This document shows positions 12,399 to 24,013 of a stretch of DNA of 64,000 nucleotides, piece by piece (the first letter of the stretch is position 1; each line of letters starts with the position of its first letter). Source of the DNA: Paramarasmius palmivorus. Taxonomy: Eukaryota; Basidiomycota; Agaricomycetes; Agaricales; Marasmiaceae. The stretch is from the NCBI GenBank assembly GCA_037176845.1, contig JAYKXP010000018.1, forward strand, positions 1-64,000, in the 5' to 3' direction. The notes under the pieces were generated by a model. The model saw only the letters and a list, made by a program, of their open reading frames with translations, was not told the DNA's origin and searched no databases. A program made the translations under genes and the position numbers.

Positions 12399-13061
12399 TC
12401 TCAATGTAGGCTTCTATGCGCGTATATCGCCACAAAGTACGGGTCGGAGGCTAACGCGTAAAGACTGTTCCGGGGCTCTAGAGAGCAAAACCGGGACTTG
12501 GTGGTAACGTTTCGTCTAGGCCCTATATACGAAGATTCAGAACCTGTTTGTATCCGTTAGACGAACCAAACAGTTTGCTATAAACAGCTACTACTAAGTG
12601 AGTAGTGTTCCTGGGCGTTCCGGTGGCATCGTGGAACTGTTGCTAAATTCGTGATGACAAGCCGAAGCATCGAAGGTTACTAAAGCCTTTCAAAGCACCT
12701 GAGTGTGTAACATGGGGGGTAAGGAATCCGAATTTGTTTCCATCTATGCCCCGAGGAGTGTTTGGATATTGTCGCCGTCTATCATCGAGATGAGCGTTGC
12801 AGTCATACTATGTAGTACTGATGGGCGTTTGTACGGATGCATGACCATAGACCATATGGCCCAAGCGAGTTGGCGGTATGTTGAAAATAACAGTGTAACC
12901 CATAAGGCTACTAACAATTGGGTATCAAGAGACTAGTATAGAGATAGCTTTTAAGTGGATAGACTCATAGAGGAACTCAAGAAAGATATACACATGTCGA
13001 GCAATAAGTACAAGGAGTTGGTATCGTCGAGAAAACGTCGAATGGTGGGCTTTTTTCATGT
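12399..13061. other. Spacer between the TFIIS gene and its partial copy
   Basis: No gene supported. The parent's 3' flank just below 13062 resembles the flank below the duplicate (around 11690-11790), sharing the motif tcaagaaagat. The duplication therefore included 3' untranslated sequence. Confidence 0.5.
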
Positions 13062-14428
13062 TCAAGAGAACTTCCACCTGGCAAGAGATCAATACTGGCA
13101 TATGATAGTTATTTAGGTACTTACCTGTTGCCACAGTTGGTGCAGCTGAATGGGCAAGGAAGTCAGCTCTGGATTCAGAATCAGGCGGAAATGATAACAT
13201 ACGTCACGAAAGTCTGTAAATAGCACGGTCAGTATCGGTATTGAACGCGGGCGATAAAGATAGACGTACCGTCATAGGTTCATCAGCACTTCGCGTCTGG
13301 GCTTGCCTGTATCGACATTTTCTCTGTGAAATGGTGAGTAAATGACCAGGAATCTCGTCATGGTTACACACCTGTTTGCACCTTCCACATTGGAATGCAT
13401 CTGTTTCGGCTTGCTGTTCTTCTGCTCCAAGGGACGCAAAGAAGTTCTCCTGCTGGATCTTTTGATCAGCGGCTTTCCGTTCCTCAGAGGCCATTTCCTA
13501 AGACAGTTGGCATTCAGATAATTAATATGACAACCAGTGAAAACTTACAGCACTTGACATTTTCGCAAGCTTCTCCGCCGGTATTTCGCCACTGACTACA
13601 CTCTCCCTCAAACCAGGGTTGTTCTTATCTTTCAGATTAACGAAAAGGGATCGCATCCGAGAACGATATTCTCCTGTAGCCCCTCCATGCGTGTTGAACA
13701 CAGCCAGTTCCACTGCCCGTGCTTTTGAACCGACCAAGTCGGACGCTAGTTAGGGCCATGAGTTCGAGAAACGAGCTAGGGAAATATCGGGACTCACGAG
13801 CACCAGAATCACAAACGAGAGCATCATAGACGAGCTCTGTACACTTGTCCCTGGTCTTATCTCCCGTGAAGTTAAAGGTAACGCCATCGATTTTTGCAGA
13901 ACGAGCTTCAGTTTTGGCTGTTGATGTAGCTGGGGTGACGGGTGTGGCAGGCCCACTAGTCACAGATTTAGAAGCTACAGAATAGTCAGCGACATGAGGC
14001 AGGAAAGTCGACTAACCACGCACCCTGTGTTTTCGACGCCGTTCCACTTTGCGCCTTAGCCTTATCCTCGCCCACCACAGCTTTCCACTTCTTCACCAAA
14101 TCCTTTGCAGCATCTGCCACTTCTTTTGAGCTATGATTTCGTAGCTTGCCAACTGCCAGACCGGCTCTGCTTTCCTGTATAGAAATACGATGAAAAAACG
14201 CGTAGAAAAGCAAGAAAAGTTGAACCACTCACCCTTAGGATAGCTTCGTTCACTTGGAAATTCTTCTTCAAGATGTTCAATACGTTGATTATATCCTGCC
14301 AGTATGATGAAATTAGAAACTGAAAGGGTTCAACATAGAATCATAAGGAGATTAACGCATACCGAATTGCTGCTCGCACTCGACAATTGTTTCACGAGCT
14401 TTCTTAACTCTGCCGGATCCGAAGACAT
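13062..14428 (-). CDS. DST1: Transcription elongation factor TFIIS
   Basis: Rescues backtracked RNA polymerase II by stimulating transcript cleavage. Ten exons: 14363..14428, 14233..14295, 14024..14174, 13798..13974, 13549..13745, 13372..13497, 13270..13323, 13203..13213, 13125..13145 and 13062..13077. They sum to 882 nt, all in phase, for 293 aa, normal for TFIIS. The N-terminal LW-type helical domain spans about residues 1-75 (LRKLVKQLSS, DIINVLNILKKNFQVNEAIL). The central polymerase-binding domain spans about 115-225 (DKCTELVYDAL, GEYRSRMRSLFVNLKDKNNP). The zinc ribbon uses C255, C258, C283 and C286, with the invariant acidic D274-E275 in RSADEPMT. The ribbon is split by four introns, with exons of 11, 21 and 16 nt. 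A tandem partial copy lies directly downstream. Confidence 0.97.
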
Positions 14429-16545
14429 ACTCTGCTACTCTACACTCTAGCGTTACAAATTTAAACTTTTCCTCCCTCTCGTTGCAAAGCGACTCGTACA
14501 AAGGACGACTTGAAACGAGACAAAAAGCGTAGTAAAGGAGGTCTGCAAACCAGATGGTGGGAAAGTTTTGACCCTAAGGAGACAAACATGTTATGTCATC
14601 ACCATGAAAGAAAATTTTGCTTTGGTATGTGCTGCTATTCAAGGCCATCAATAATGGGACATGCACTCAGTAATCATGCCACTGCCAACAGGTAACGAGA
14701 ATCTTACATTCTTCAAAATTCTAGGTCCATGTCTATCGAGGTTTTGCAGGGTAGATAGGTAAATGTCTTCATTGGCCAATCAGGAATTTTACCGACCCTT
14801 TCAACATTATGATTTGCTTGTACGTATCTCTCTTGACTCCTGCAAATAGCTGCATTTCACGGATAATTCGCAGATAATGACTCTGAACGGTTTCATCCGA
14901 GTCGTTCAAATTTTCTGCTCTGGTCTGCAGAAGTACTAGAGGCATTCCAGCGTGCTATGACGCACGATGCTTCTTGACTACGGTCAAAGCAACCCTGAGG
15001 GACAAGTTAATCTTCTTTGATTGCTATATGACCTTCAAAGTCTTCACATTGATACCCGCATCCGCTTCAAAAAGCTTTGATCCTGAGCCATCGTTCTGAT
15101 AGCTGCAAACTTCGGTCGCTGTCACGGTCTTCGATGATAGATCATCGATTATGGTTCCCCATGCAAGATGAGACCAGAAATATCGTTGAGCTAGATTAAA
15201 GCAACCGCATGTCGTTCTTCAGCCTATGATCTTTATCAAACACTTGCATGCTAATCCTATCGGTGATTCAGATGTTGCCCCTGTCTTGCCCTCGCAACAG
15301 CTTTGGACCCGACGGCCTATGCGCGAAATGTTCCACACACTAGACAAATTGGCCCAAGTATGACAGGAACGGCGACCAGGTGAGCGGTGGAATTTCGTAT
15401 CGTTGTCGAAACCTGATTGGTTAGCTCTACTCTATCATAGTCGAGCATTCTACGAACATCTGGTCCCTACCGCGGGCTACTACTCCCTGTCGACCCGACT
15501 CGTTGCGCGAGTATACATATATACATCGCCCGACATCACCGCATGCTCAGGTCACGTTTTCCCGCGTTCTTCATGACCGTGTGGCTCTTCCTCTATATAA
15601 CGGACCGGGACCGGTCACGGTGTCCATTGTGCGGACACCGACACGCCGCTGCTTGGTGTTACTTGTGTACCAAAATTCATCAAAATCGTACCAAAACGAG
15701 CAAGAAAACGATAATAGGCTCATCTAATGTTAAAGTGTGAAGATGTCTATCTGGAACAGCGCAGCTGTCCTGACAAAGCACTACCTTCGGGGATGCCCTC
15801 AAAAGGTCTGGAACATAAATGCCTATCGATGGTGATTCCGTTAATCTAAGCTTTAGTATCAATCATTAACAGCCGACATGATGAGCAACCCAACTACGCT
15901 CCGGGAGGAAGTTGTATTTCTGTGCTCCGCCGAACCATGTGAGGACTCAAGACTATGTTTGGGAAATCACGGACAAATGAATGAACTGCCGCATGCTCAA
16001 CACGCATTTTCTACGAATTTCTTTGCAGTCGTAGCACAGCTACTAAAAGCTGCTTGCCATCATTGTTCAATCCATTTCATACATATGCATATCGGGTAAG
16101 TGGCTTAGGATGTGCGAAATTGATGTTCTGATCTGTCTCCGGGTTCGGATTCGATTTCCTTTCTGCCTCGATTGAGTAAAAATTACATAAAAAGGCGTCC
16201 CTCTCCTTCAAAAAAATTGAACAACTTAGCGGATCCTATCGAGGGATTTTGTCGAGTGGCGAACAACGGTAGGTATGCATCCCTCTCCGAATGGACCGCT
16301 ATGAAGTCTTGCTAGATCTCTCCCCGACCTCGTGCCGGGTGACATTGTCAAAATAAATAATAAGTCCGACAGGATCCCATAAGGATCCACAAGGGTTTGC
16401 CCATTCTAATCACCACCAGCCTTTGTTCTTCACCCCTTCGACCTTGTCCCGCCGAATTCCCGCTAGACCTCATCTCAACCCTTTGCATTCGACCTTTCGT
16501 GTTTTCATCAAAACTTCGTTTACGTGTCGCTTCGACTGTGACTCC
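14429..16545. other. 2.1 kb region with no recognised gene
   Basis: Only short frames on both strands and nothing resembling a conserved exon. It presumably holds the promoters of TFIIS (-) and the Med25-like gene (+). A self-complementary stretch around 15600-15650 (gaccgggaccggtc) is the only visible structure. Confidence 0.5.
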
Positions 16546-18815
16546 ATGGCCGAGGCTTCCTCTTCTCATGCTCCTCCCGAACCCCCACAAGCCGTCGCTG
16601 TACTTTTGCTTATTGAAAATTCGCGAGGATTATTTCATTTGTGGTCAGATCTTCGAGATCAGTGTCTAAGGCCATTGCTGCAGAAAATAGAGGAAGGACA
16701 CCCTTTGCTACCTGTGAGTGCACCGGCACGGCCTTGCGGAGCAATTAAGCTGACGTTTAGCATAGATGACAACCTTCGTCTTGGAGAGTTTACCGCCAAA
16801 CTCCGCACAAAGTCGAAAGCCCATCGTTCCACGGCAATATCGTACCTCTTTCGATGGTCTACAAGACGTACGGTTCAACCATAACGCCAGTAATCGGCTA
16901 TCGCTTTCAAAGATTCGAAATGGGGTGGAGGTGTGTGTGTAAATTGAAACCCCGCTTGACACCGATGGTTTCTAACACGATACACAGTACCTAGCTAACG
17001 AGGTCACTGGTGCAGTCTCCAAACATATCGTGATCTTGGCTTCCTCGCCACCGTTGAATGACGCTTCCCCTGTCAATGACGAGGGAATACCTAGACCTCC
17101 GCCATGGTATCCCCTGGCCGAGCTTCTGGCTAAGGTGCGTCATGACTATTCATTCAGCAACATTCTTCCTGACGCTCCATAACCGAGGTGGATGCCAGAT
17201 GTCACCTCATATTCAAGTCCGGGCAAGACATGCAGCTTCTAACCGGTCTCTTCGAAGAAATGGTATGAATCTCGTTTCCTTCACGCGTGAAACATCATAG
17301 CTGAAGAAGGTTCACATAGCTTGAATTGCAGAAGATCACTGAAGAAATTCCTTGGTTTCCAGTAGATCCAAATAAAATTACTGTTCGGTTATCCTCGCAG
17401 CGCGACTTTCGAGGCATGTACGGCGTTGGTCAGTGCATTCATTTCTCGATCGTGTCCAGTCTAGACTCATGTGAACGTTAAAATGATGGTCCCATGGTTG
17501 CAGCGCCCTATCCTACCGTACGTAAATTGACTAGGTTCTCAGTCGTGTTCCTCGAAGTCATTCATCCTACAGTCGCCTCTGCAGTCGTCGTCACCTTTTG
17601 ACTACGACAGAAACAGTCCTATCGGAACGAGCCCCCCACAATCACCCCAGGAACCATTTCCTAGCCTTGTGTCCCAGTTGCAGCAGGTGTGCCCCAGGTC
17701 AGCTCTTTTTGTTCGTGTCTTCAACAAAAGGCCCTTTATAGGTGCACGGTTTGACCAAGAAAAAGGTTTACGGCGCGAAACCAGTTCGGAAGCCTTTTGT
17801 ATCTGGTGAACTCTATCGCGGAGAACCTACGAACCGCCGATCCCTTTCTCTCTCTCCTGAACTGCCGGTATCCCCACTCACTAGTCACGGTGGACGTATG
17901 GCTTCCCACTCGACACTAGACCGCTCACATCGTCTACACCACAGCCCTTCCTTTGACATGAGGCCATACCAAAGACCCAACCGGATACATGATCCTGCAG
18001 CCACTCCATATAATATGCCTACCACAATGCATAACTCCGCATCGCAGTACAAAACTGATGGTCACGGCAGTGTGTCCTTACCTTCCAGCCCCACGCCTTA
18101 CGTTGAATTGACTCATGCGCCGATAGAATTTTCGCAACCTGCGGTGTGGGCGATACCAAAGAGACCGGATACGACCCTAACGACCAATTCCAGCCCGCCC
18201 TCGCTGTCCGCAACATTGTCGTCGCCTGTTCCTCGACAGTCCGTATCGTTACCATCCTCCGTACCATCTACACCCTATATGGCTACCCATTCCATAGAGG
18301 ACCATCACTTGCAAGTGCAAGCTCCGGAGATTAGAGACGCAACGACACATCAGCAGGGACATGCGGGGCCTGCGCACAGCGAAGCTCATTATTATAATGA
18401 TCCACCAATAGGAAACCTCAGCTCTACTTCGACCTCTACATCTGGGTACAGGGGTAGCGAAACGGAACGGGGCGACAAAGACCCGATGCCTCTATCTTGG
18501 GACCCAAACCTGTATAGGGATCCGAACCTGTATAGGGACGAGCTTCTTTCGCATCTCTATCCTAATGCCGCTCAATATCGCACTCAAACGCAGTTGGAAT
18601 CGTATTCGAATACATCTTCCCTCCCGCCGCCAAAACCACCACATTCCTTGTCAGAGGAGACACAGCCTCGTTACGACCTAGCTCATGCTGAGAGAGCTTG
18701 GGACTTGGGCTCAGAGGCCAATTCCCACCACTATCGGGATTCTGAATCTTCCTCGTTGGGGTCTAACGTATCTCCGGGATCAGGAAGCAACTCACTTACA
18801 CGATGGGCAGGTTAA
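16546..18815 (+). CDS. Mediator subunit 25-like VWA domain protein
   Basis: Eight exons: 16546..16713, 16766..16930, 16988..17134, 17188..17262, 17332..17428, 17504..17517 (14 nt), 17573..17686 and 17742..18815. They sum to 1854 nt in phase for 617 aa. The N-terminal ~230 residues read like a fungal Med25 von Willebrand A domain: a hydrophobic first strand (AVAVLLLIENSRGLFHLWSD), IVPRQYRTSFDGLQ, HIVILASSPP as a central strand, and CHLIFKSGQDMQLLTGLFEE, then PWFPVDPNKITVRLSSQ. The C-terminal exon encodes about 357 residues of low-complexity Ser/Pro/His-rich sequence, as in other fungal members, with a small tandem repeat (NLYRDPNLYRD). Only the VWA-like outline is recognisable, so the Mediator link is inference. 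It converges with PRP46 (244 bp between stops). Confidence 0.6.
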
Positions 18816-19059
18816 GGTTGCATGTTATGGTATGATATCAGATTTGTTTTTATCCAGTAGAGAGGACACGCCGCCGCAGGACCGCATATCATTTCTTATA
18901 CATCGGGGACTTTGTAGATAAATTACCTCCGCGCCTCACAGTAAGAAACCATACTGTAATCTCACCACGCGGTCCAGGTTACCAATCGTTTTGAAAGATT
19001 AGAGTACATAATATGGTAACATGTATCGATACATCGCTATACCTATACCGCTAGTTACA

Positions 19060-20687
19060 TCACGACGACTGTTCGGCATACACCTGACAGAAGCATGCGT
19101 TAGTTTAGTTAACATAAAGTCTTAAATTGGACGTACCTTGATTGTTTTATCAGCACCACCGGTGATGAGGCGAGTACCCGTGACGTCAAAGGTTGAGCAG
19201 AACACGCCAGCTTCTGCTTCAAGGGAGCCAGGTTGCGGAATGTCTTCCATATTCTGGAACGGAGTCCCGGTGTTGTAGTCCCAGAACGTCAGTGTGCCAT
19301 TATCGCCTGAAGTAGATGCATGAGGTAAGACGGAAGCTGTTTTAAAGTAGTAGCTTACCGCCAGAAAAGAAAACACCTTCGGCATTAACCGATAATGTAT
19401 TGATTATTGCATTGTGCCCGCTGAAGTTGAAAACGAAAGAGCCTTCCGGACATTTCCACTTCTTGATATTGTTACCGCCAGCAGATCCGGAAGCGAAAGA
19501 GTATTCAGTTGGATGTATTGCTAACGAGCGGACTGATTTCTTGTGATGTGTAAGAGTCACCATCGTCTTTCCGGCAGCGAGGTCCCACAATCTATGAATC
19601 TGATAAGTCAATATAGCTGTCATGGTGAATCCAGCTGACCACGCACCGTACGGTGGAGTCCATACTCCCAGTGATGACTTGGGGGTCTGACTCTTGGCAT
19701 TTAACATCCGCGACCGTTGCAGTATGCCCCGAAAGGACGTGTATCTGTGCTTTTGTTCTCATATCCCACACACGAGCGGAGGCATCGCGACCCGAAGTCA
19801 CCAGAACGTCAAGGGTAGGGTGTAGAGATAACGCGTAAACGCCCGATAGATGTCCATGATAATGCCGGATAACCTTGTTAGCCTCGAGGTCCCAACACTT
19901 GACCATCTACGAATACATTCAGTACAATGCCGTCCCATAGATCCGGAAGAGTAATAATACCTTGTCTTCTCCACAAGAAAACAAATATGGGTGCCGCGGA
20001 GACACCGCAAGCCCTCTGACAGTCGATATGTGACCCGTCAACGACAGCTTTAGCTCCCCAGACGCAAGATCCCATATTTTCACTACCCTGTCCCCGGCAC
20101 CAGTAGCAAACCACTTGTTTCCGGGCTCGACGGCGACACTCCTTACCCAGCCAAGATGACCAGAAATAACGCGCACGAGCTTCCACGGAGGATGGTAGGT
20201 CGGCTTGACAGTTCTCGTTGTCTTGTGTAATGTAAGGGCTTGGGAAAGTTTGGTCGCGGAAGTAAAAGTGGATTGACGTGGTGGAGGTGCGTTGTCTATT
20301 TTTGCGATCATCCGTGAGGTGTCTGCATCAGCAGCTAAGCGAAAAAAACGGTCAACTTGTGAGCTTAAATGTATAAATCGGTGACGCACGTCCAGCGGTA
20401 ATCATCTTCTGGTTCTCCTTTGGTCTAGATGGACCCACAGGCCCTTGCTGAGAGAGAAGGGCTGTAGGAAGCTCCTTAAAATCTCGGTATTCGTCCCGTA
20501 TTTTGACTGAAAGTTTCAACCGCACGCTGGAGAATAAATGAGTAGGTCTTCGCCAATGCGGACATATGACTCACCTCCTCTCCTCATCTGTTATACTGTC
20601 ATCTGGACACGAAGAAAATATAGCATGGGTCCGTTTGGCATTGCGTCGAAACAAAGGTTCAAGAGCGGGAAGCGCTTCTGTTGTCAT
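19060..20687 (-). CDS. PRP46: Pre-mRNA splicing factor Prp46/PLRG1 (WD40)
   Basis: Component of the Prp19/NTC spliceosome complex. Seven exons: 20575..20687, 20390..20526, 19961..20334, 19647..19906, 19359..19591, 19137..19306 and 19060..19083. They sum to 1311 nt in phase for 436 aa. The N-terminus has the family signature [19 protein letters not shown], then [18 protein letters not shown]. Seven WD repeats follow from [16 protein letters not shown] to [12 protein letters not shown], including [45 protein letters not shown] and [13 protein letters not shown]. The last coding exon is 24 nt. The start is the ATG preceding [12 protein letters not shown], the usual N-terminus of this family. Confidence 0.97.
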
Positions 20688-21490
20688 TGTGCTCGCAAAA
20701 GAATGTCGTTTTCGTGTCAATTCAAGCCTATAAAGCATAATCAGTTGCACGTAACAGTTTAATAAGTAAAAAAATCTCACCTCTTCTGTCACGGTCTCGT
20801 AGAATATGCCAGCGACCACACACCTAAAGCGTTGAAGACGAGCAAATGGGTGTGGGAAATTTTGGACTACATAATACGACGTGAATATTTTCCCACGTTT
20901 GAAGCTCAGCCCTCAACTTCTTTCTAGTATCTACTAGCATCGACTTCTTCTAGCGCACGAGGTAGGTCAAAGGATCCATTGTCTGGGAGATACTTTTGCT
21001 CTGGCTCAGCGCTTTTGGCTACCATCTTATGTCAACGAATATGGCCACAGGCGACTCGGGAAAGGCTGGTAACTCGGACCACGCTTGGTGACTGTCTACT
21101 CCACAAAGATGTTTCAGGAATTCAGCGCATCGCACCTTGGATCTCATGATTTCTGTACAGCGCTCGCTGAGTTCTAATGTCTTTCCGGTGTGCCATTCAA
21201 CCTAGCGTCATGGAAATTGTTGGCATACCCACAAACCCCGGCGACCATCAGGTCACAAGTGGGCTTACCCTCAAAGAGAACTTGGGTGATACTCAGTCAA
21301 GGCAACATGATGAATTGGAAAGCATTGTCCCGCGTCGGCTGTGGTACTAGCCTTCCCGAATGATCTACGTCACTTTCACTCTTGCGACGGGAAACCACAC
21401 AGAACAGACTTTGTGATACATATATCACAGCTCACACAGGCTAGTTGGAGCTGTTACGAATGATGTTACGGTACAAATTCAACCTCGTTC
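20688..21490. other. Intergenic between PRP46 and the KNH-like gene
   Basis: Divergent spacing, so promoters of both neighbours are expected here. No coding evidence. The weak open frame near 20700-20819 on the minus strand is only an upstream extension of PRP46. Confidence 0.5.
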
Positions 21491-21498
21491 TATATAAA
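21491..21498 (+). promoter_or_regulatory. TATA box of the KNH-like gene
   Basis: TATATAAA, about 80 nt upstream of the ATG at 21577, a common spacing for highly expressed fungal secreted-protein genes. Confidence 0.6.
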
Positions 21499-21576
21499 TG
21501 AGCCTCTTGGGAGATTCTCTTCGGTATCCCCCATCACAACCTAACAGATTTTACATCTAAATCAACCTCATTAATC

Positions 21577-22248
21577 ATGAAATTTTTCGTCGTTGCTTCA
21601 CTTGCAGCTCTCGTTAGCGCTGTTCAAGCTCAATTGACAGTCAATACCCCGTAAGTCGTTTTGACTTTTAAGGATGCCTTCTTCGAAGTCTAATGACCAC
21701 TCAGGTCCAACCTTGTCGAGTGTCAACCAGCCCTGCTTACTTGGACTGGAGGGGCAGGTCAGTAAACATCTCCTTGTTCTGTTTCTCTGCTGACAGCCGC
21801 TTCCTATAGCTCCTTACTTCTTGGTATGTACCACTGGCCGTTAGCGTGACTGCCATATTTATCGAACTCAACACTTTCCTCAAATGTCACGACAGTCGTA
21901 TGTGATTAACCCTTACATCTCAGGATATGTTCCACTTACATCTATCGTAGTGTTCAGGACGGTAACAACCCCAGCGGCGAGCCTTTGAAGCGGTTCCCCG
22001 AGACGAGTGACACTTCCTTGACCTGGACTGTGGACCTTTCAGCTGGTCAGTGCGCGAATTCGAGTCTATAACAATGGCTGATCTTGCCTCTCTTCAGGAA
22101 CCTCTGTTGGTTTGCTCCTACGTGACAGCAGTGGTGCGGTCTCTCAGAGCGCTGCCGTTTCCATCCAAGCTGGGTCGTGTAAGCATGAACTTGATACAGT
22201 CAGAGTTCACTTTGCTAATGTGGGTTGATAGCGACCAATTGCCACTAG
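21577..22248 (+). CDS. Small secreted KNH/Kre9-like domain protein
   Basis: Seven exons: 21577..21650, 21705..21757, 21810..21823, 21896..21897 (2 nt), 21951..22045, 22098..22178 and 22232..22248. They sum to 336 nt, in phase, for 111 aa. Signal peptide: residues 1-18 (MKFFVVASLAALVSAVQA). The mature part is one domain of the Ser-Thr-rich, GPI-anchored/Kre9-KNH N-terminal type: LTVNTPSNLVECQPALLTW, GGAAPYFLSVQDG, SLTWTVDLSAGTSVGLLLRD and SIQAGSSTNCH at the end. The Ser/Thr-rich tail and GPI signal of longer relatives are absent, so it should be free in the secretory pathway or cell wall. The 2-nt exon is forced by the frame and flanked by good GTATGT/AG sites. Confidence 0.75.
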
Positions 22249-23429
22249 AAAAGCAAAGAAACATAGTCTTGTAATGACCAATCTACGTGCACCGAAATGC
22301 CATTTTTTTGTGATTCCTTTGTTTTGCTATTGGTCCTTGATCCAAAACATCAACGTCGAATCAGAAAGCACCCTGACTGCCCGACTCATTGCAACGTGGC
22401 GCTATTGATTGTCCAATGGCCCCACTCTAACGGGCTCTAACTTGTTCGGCATTTTCATTTCCCCTTCACGCTTGATTGGCGGAGTCGAGTGTACACGACC
22501 TACTTTTTCGCCCGTCCCGTGAGTTCGGATTCAATCTGAATGATGTTAGCCCAGGTAGGAAGGCTTGTAGAAGGCGATCTCGGTCGAAATTAGCAGGTAT
22601 GTTGTGCTTCTCCAGATACCGCTGAGATCGTGGTCGGATTTTAATTCATTTCATTGGCAGTGATCCCGTGTCCCTCGCCACCCGAGTAGGAAAATGAAGA
22701 CATCGTCGAATTCCAGATTCCATGAATCGAAGTCGAGATCAAACGATGGTGACTCTAGGGACTCGTAGCAAGCTAATACCGGCAAGATCGCTTGCATTGG
22801 ATCTATTATACCTCTCCTGGCCCTGGCCCTGCTCCTATCAGACAGGGCGACAGGGTCTATGGTGCTTGACCGGTACTTAATGTGCACTGTGGTATTACAG
22901 ATAGGGCCCAGAGCGTTGATGTTGAGTCAAGAACCTAGCTACAGGAAGTTCCAGGCCAAATCAGGTTCAATACCAGGGACAACACTGTGGTACCTCGTGT
23001 ATCCTCGGCGAGTAAATCTGTTACCAGGAATAGGTTGTCATACGTTTCTGTGATTTTTGTGCAGCAAATATTGTGGAATGACCATATTTGGTAACCAGGT
23101 ACGCGAAAGAAATTTGACGACTTATTTCCTCTAAGTTCTCTTTTGCACCGAGATTCAGGAAGCAGCGCTGTGCAAGCACTCCATACAATATTCTGTGCCA
23201 CAGTCAGTATAGTTAAGCGCCAGGTTCCCCCCAACTAGCGCCCGAATGATGTCATAGGTTGCCTCCTGCTCCTCGACTCTGCGATGACGTTGCCGAGTTC
23301 CGCTCGCCCCCGCAAGCACAATGCAAGTGTTTGCTTTAACCTCGAAGTTCCCCGAAAGTTATCGTCATAGTTGACGAAGAGGCCCCGCTGCCAAAAATTG
23401 TCGAGTCGACGTCATCCGCCTCTTAGACC
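22249..23429. other. Intergenic, no gene seen
   Basis: About 1.2 kb without a supportable exon on either strand. Short frames lack family similarity and splice logic. Confidence 0.5.
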
Positions 23430-23437
23430 TATATAAG
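23430..23437 (+). promoter_or_regulatory. TATA box of the 69-aa membrane protein gene
   Basis: TATATAAG, 83-90 nt upstream of the ATG at 23520. Confidence 0.55.
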
Positions 23438-23519
23438 CCCGACCTGGTTGCCACACTTTCCTCCAACTTTCCTCACCAATAACAACTTGAACGATCATCT
23501 CGTACCTCCACACACAATC

Positions 23520-23839
23520 ATGGTACGCGTAGCTCGGAGCTATCCGTTTGACCCGGCACTGAACATTCGTTATAGGGCGCTATTTTCTCCTCGATTGGAC
23601 ATGGCATTAATGCCATCATCTCTGCCATTGCCAATGTGATCATGACTATAGTCAGTGCTATCACCACGGTATGTAAATCCTCCTGTGTACGAGTTGCAGC
23701 AAGTGCTTACGTCCCAAACCTACAGGTCATCGTCACCATCTTCGACGTGATTCTTGACATCCTCTGCTGCCGATGCTTCGGCTCGAGAAGATCAGGAATG
23801 AGAACTGGTCGTCGCCGCAGACGCGGAACGACGTATTAG
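23520..23839 (+). CDS. 69-aa integral membrane protein, start codon in its own exon
   Basis: Exons 23520..23522 (ATG only), 23576..23668 and 23726..23839 sum to 210 nt, in phase, for 69 aa. The first intron (53 bp, GTACGC...TAG) begins immediately after ATG. The protein starts MGAIFSSIGHGINAIISAIA, continues with a long hydrophobic beta-branched run (VIMTIVSAITT, VIVTIFDVILDILCCRCF) and ends in a basic Arg-rich tail (RTGRRRRRGTTY). Short proteins of this make-up recur in mushroom genomes without known function. The CCRC motif at the membrane edge could be palmitoylated (inference). Confidence 0.75.
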
Positions 23840-24013
23840 AATGGCAGCGGGATGAATGGAGGCTGTAAAGAAAGACCAGATACACGACGATACCCTTTCA
23901 TGACCTTTTCATTGTGGCTTTTCAATTCACCCCAACCGTTGTATCTTTAAACAAAGCTACCGTACTTTATTGTTGTAAAAGTAATATTTTCAACAGTTTG
24001 ATCTTTGGGAAAC

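Noticed and set aside
12052..12507. 151-codon plus-strand open frame
   Set aside because: Fully antisense to the TFIIS duplicate exons and introns; no domain, so treated as a shadow.
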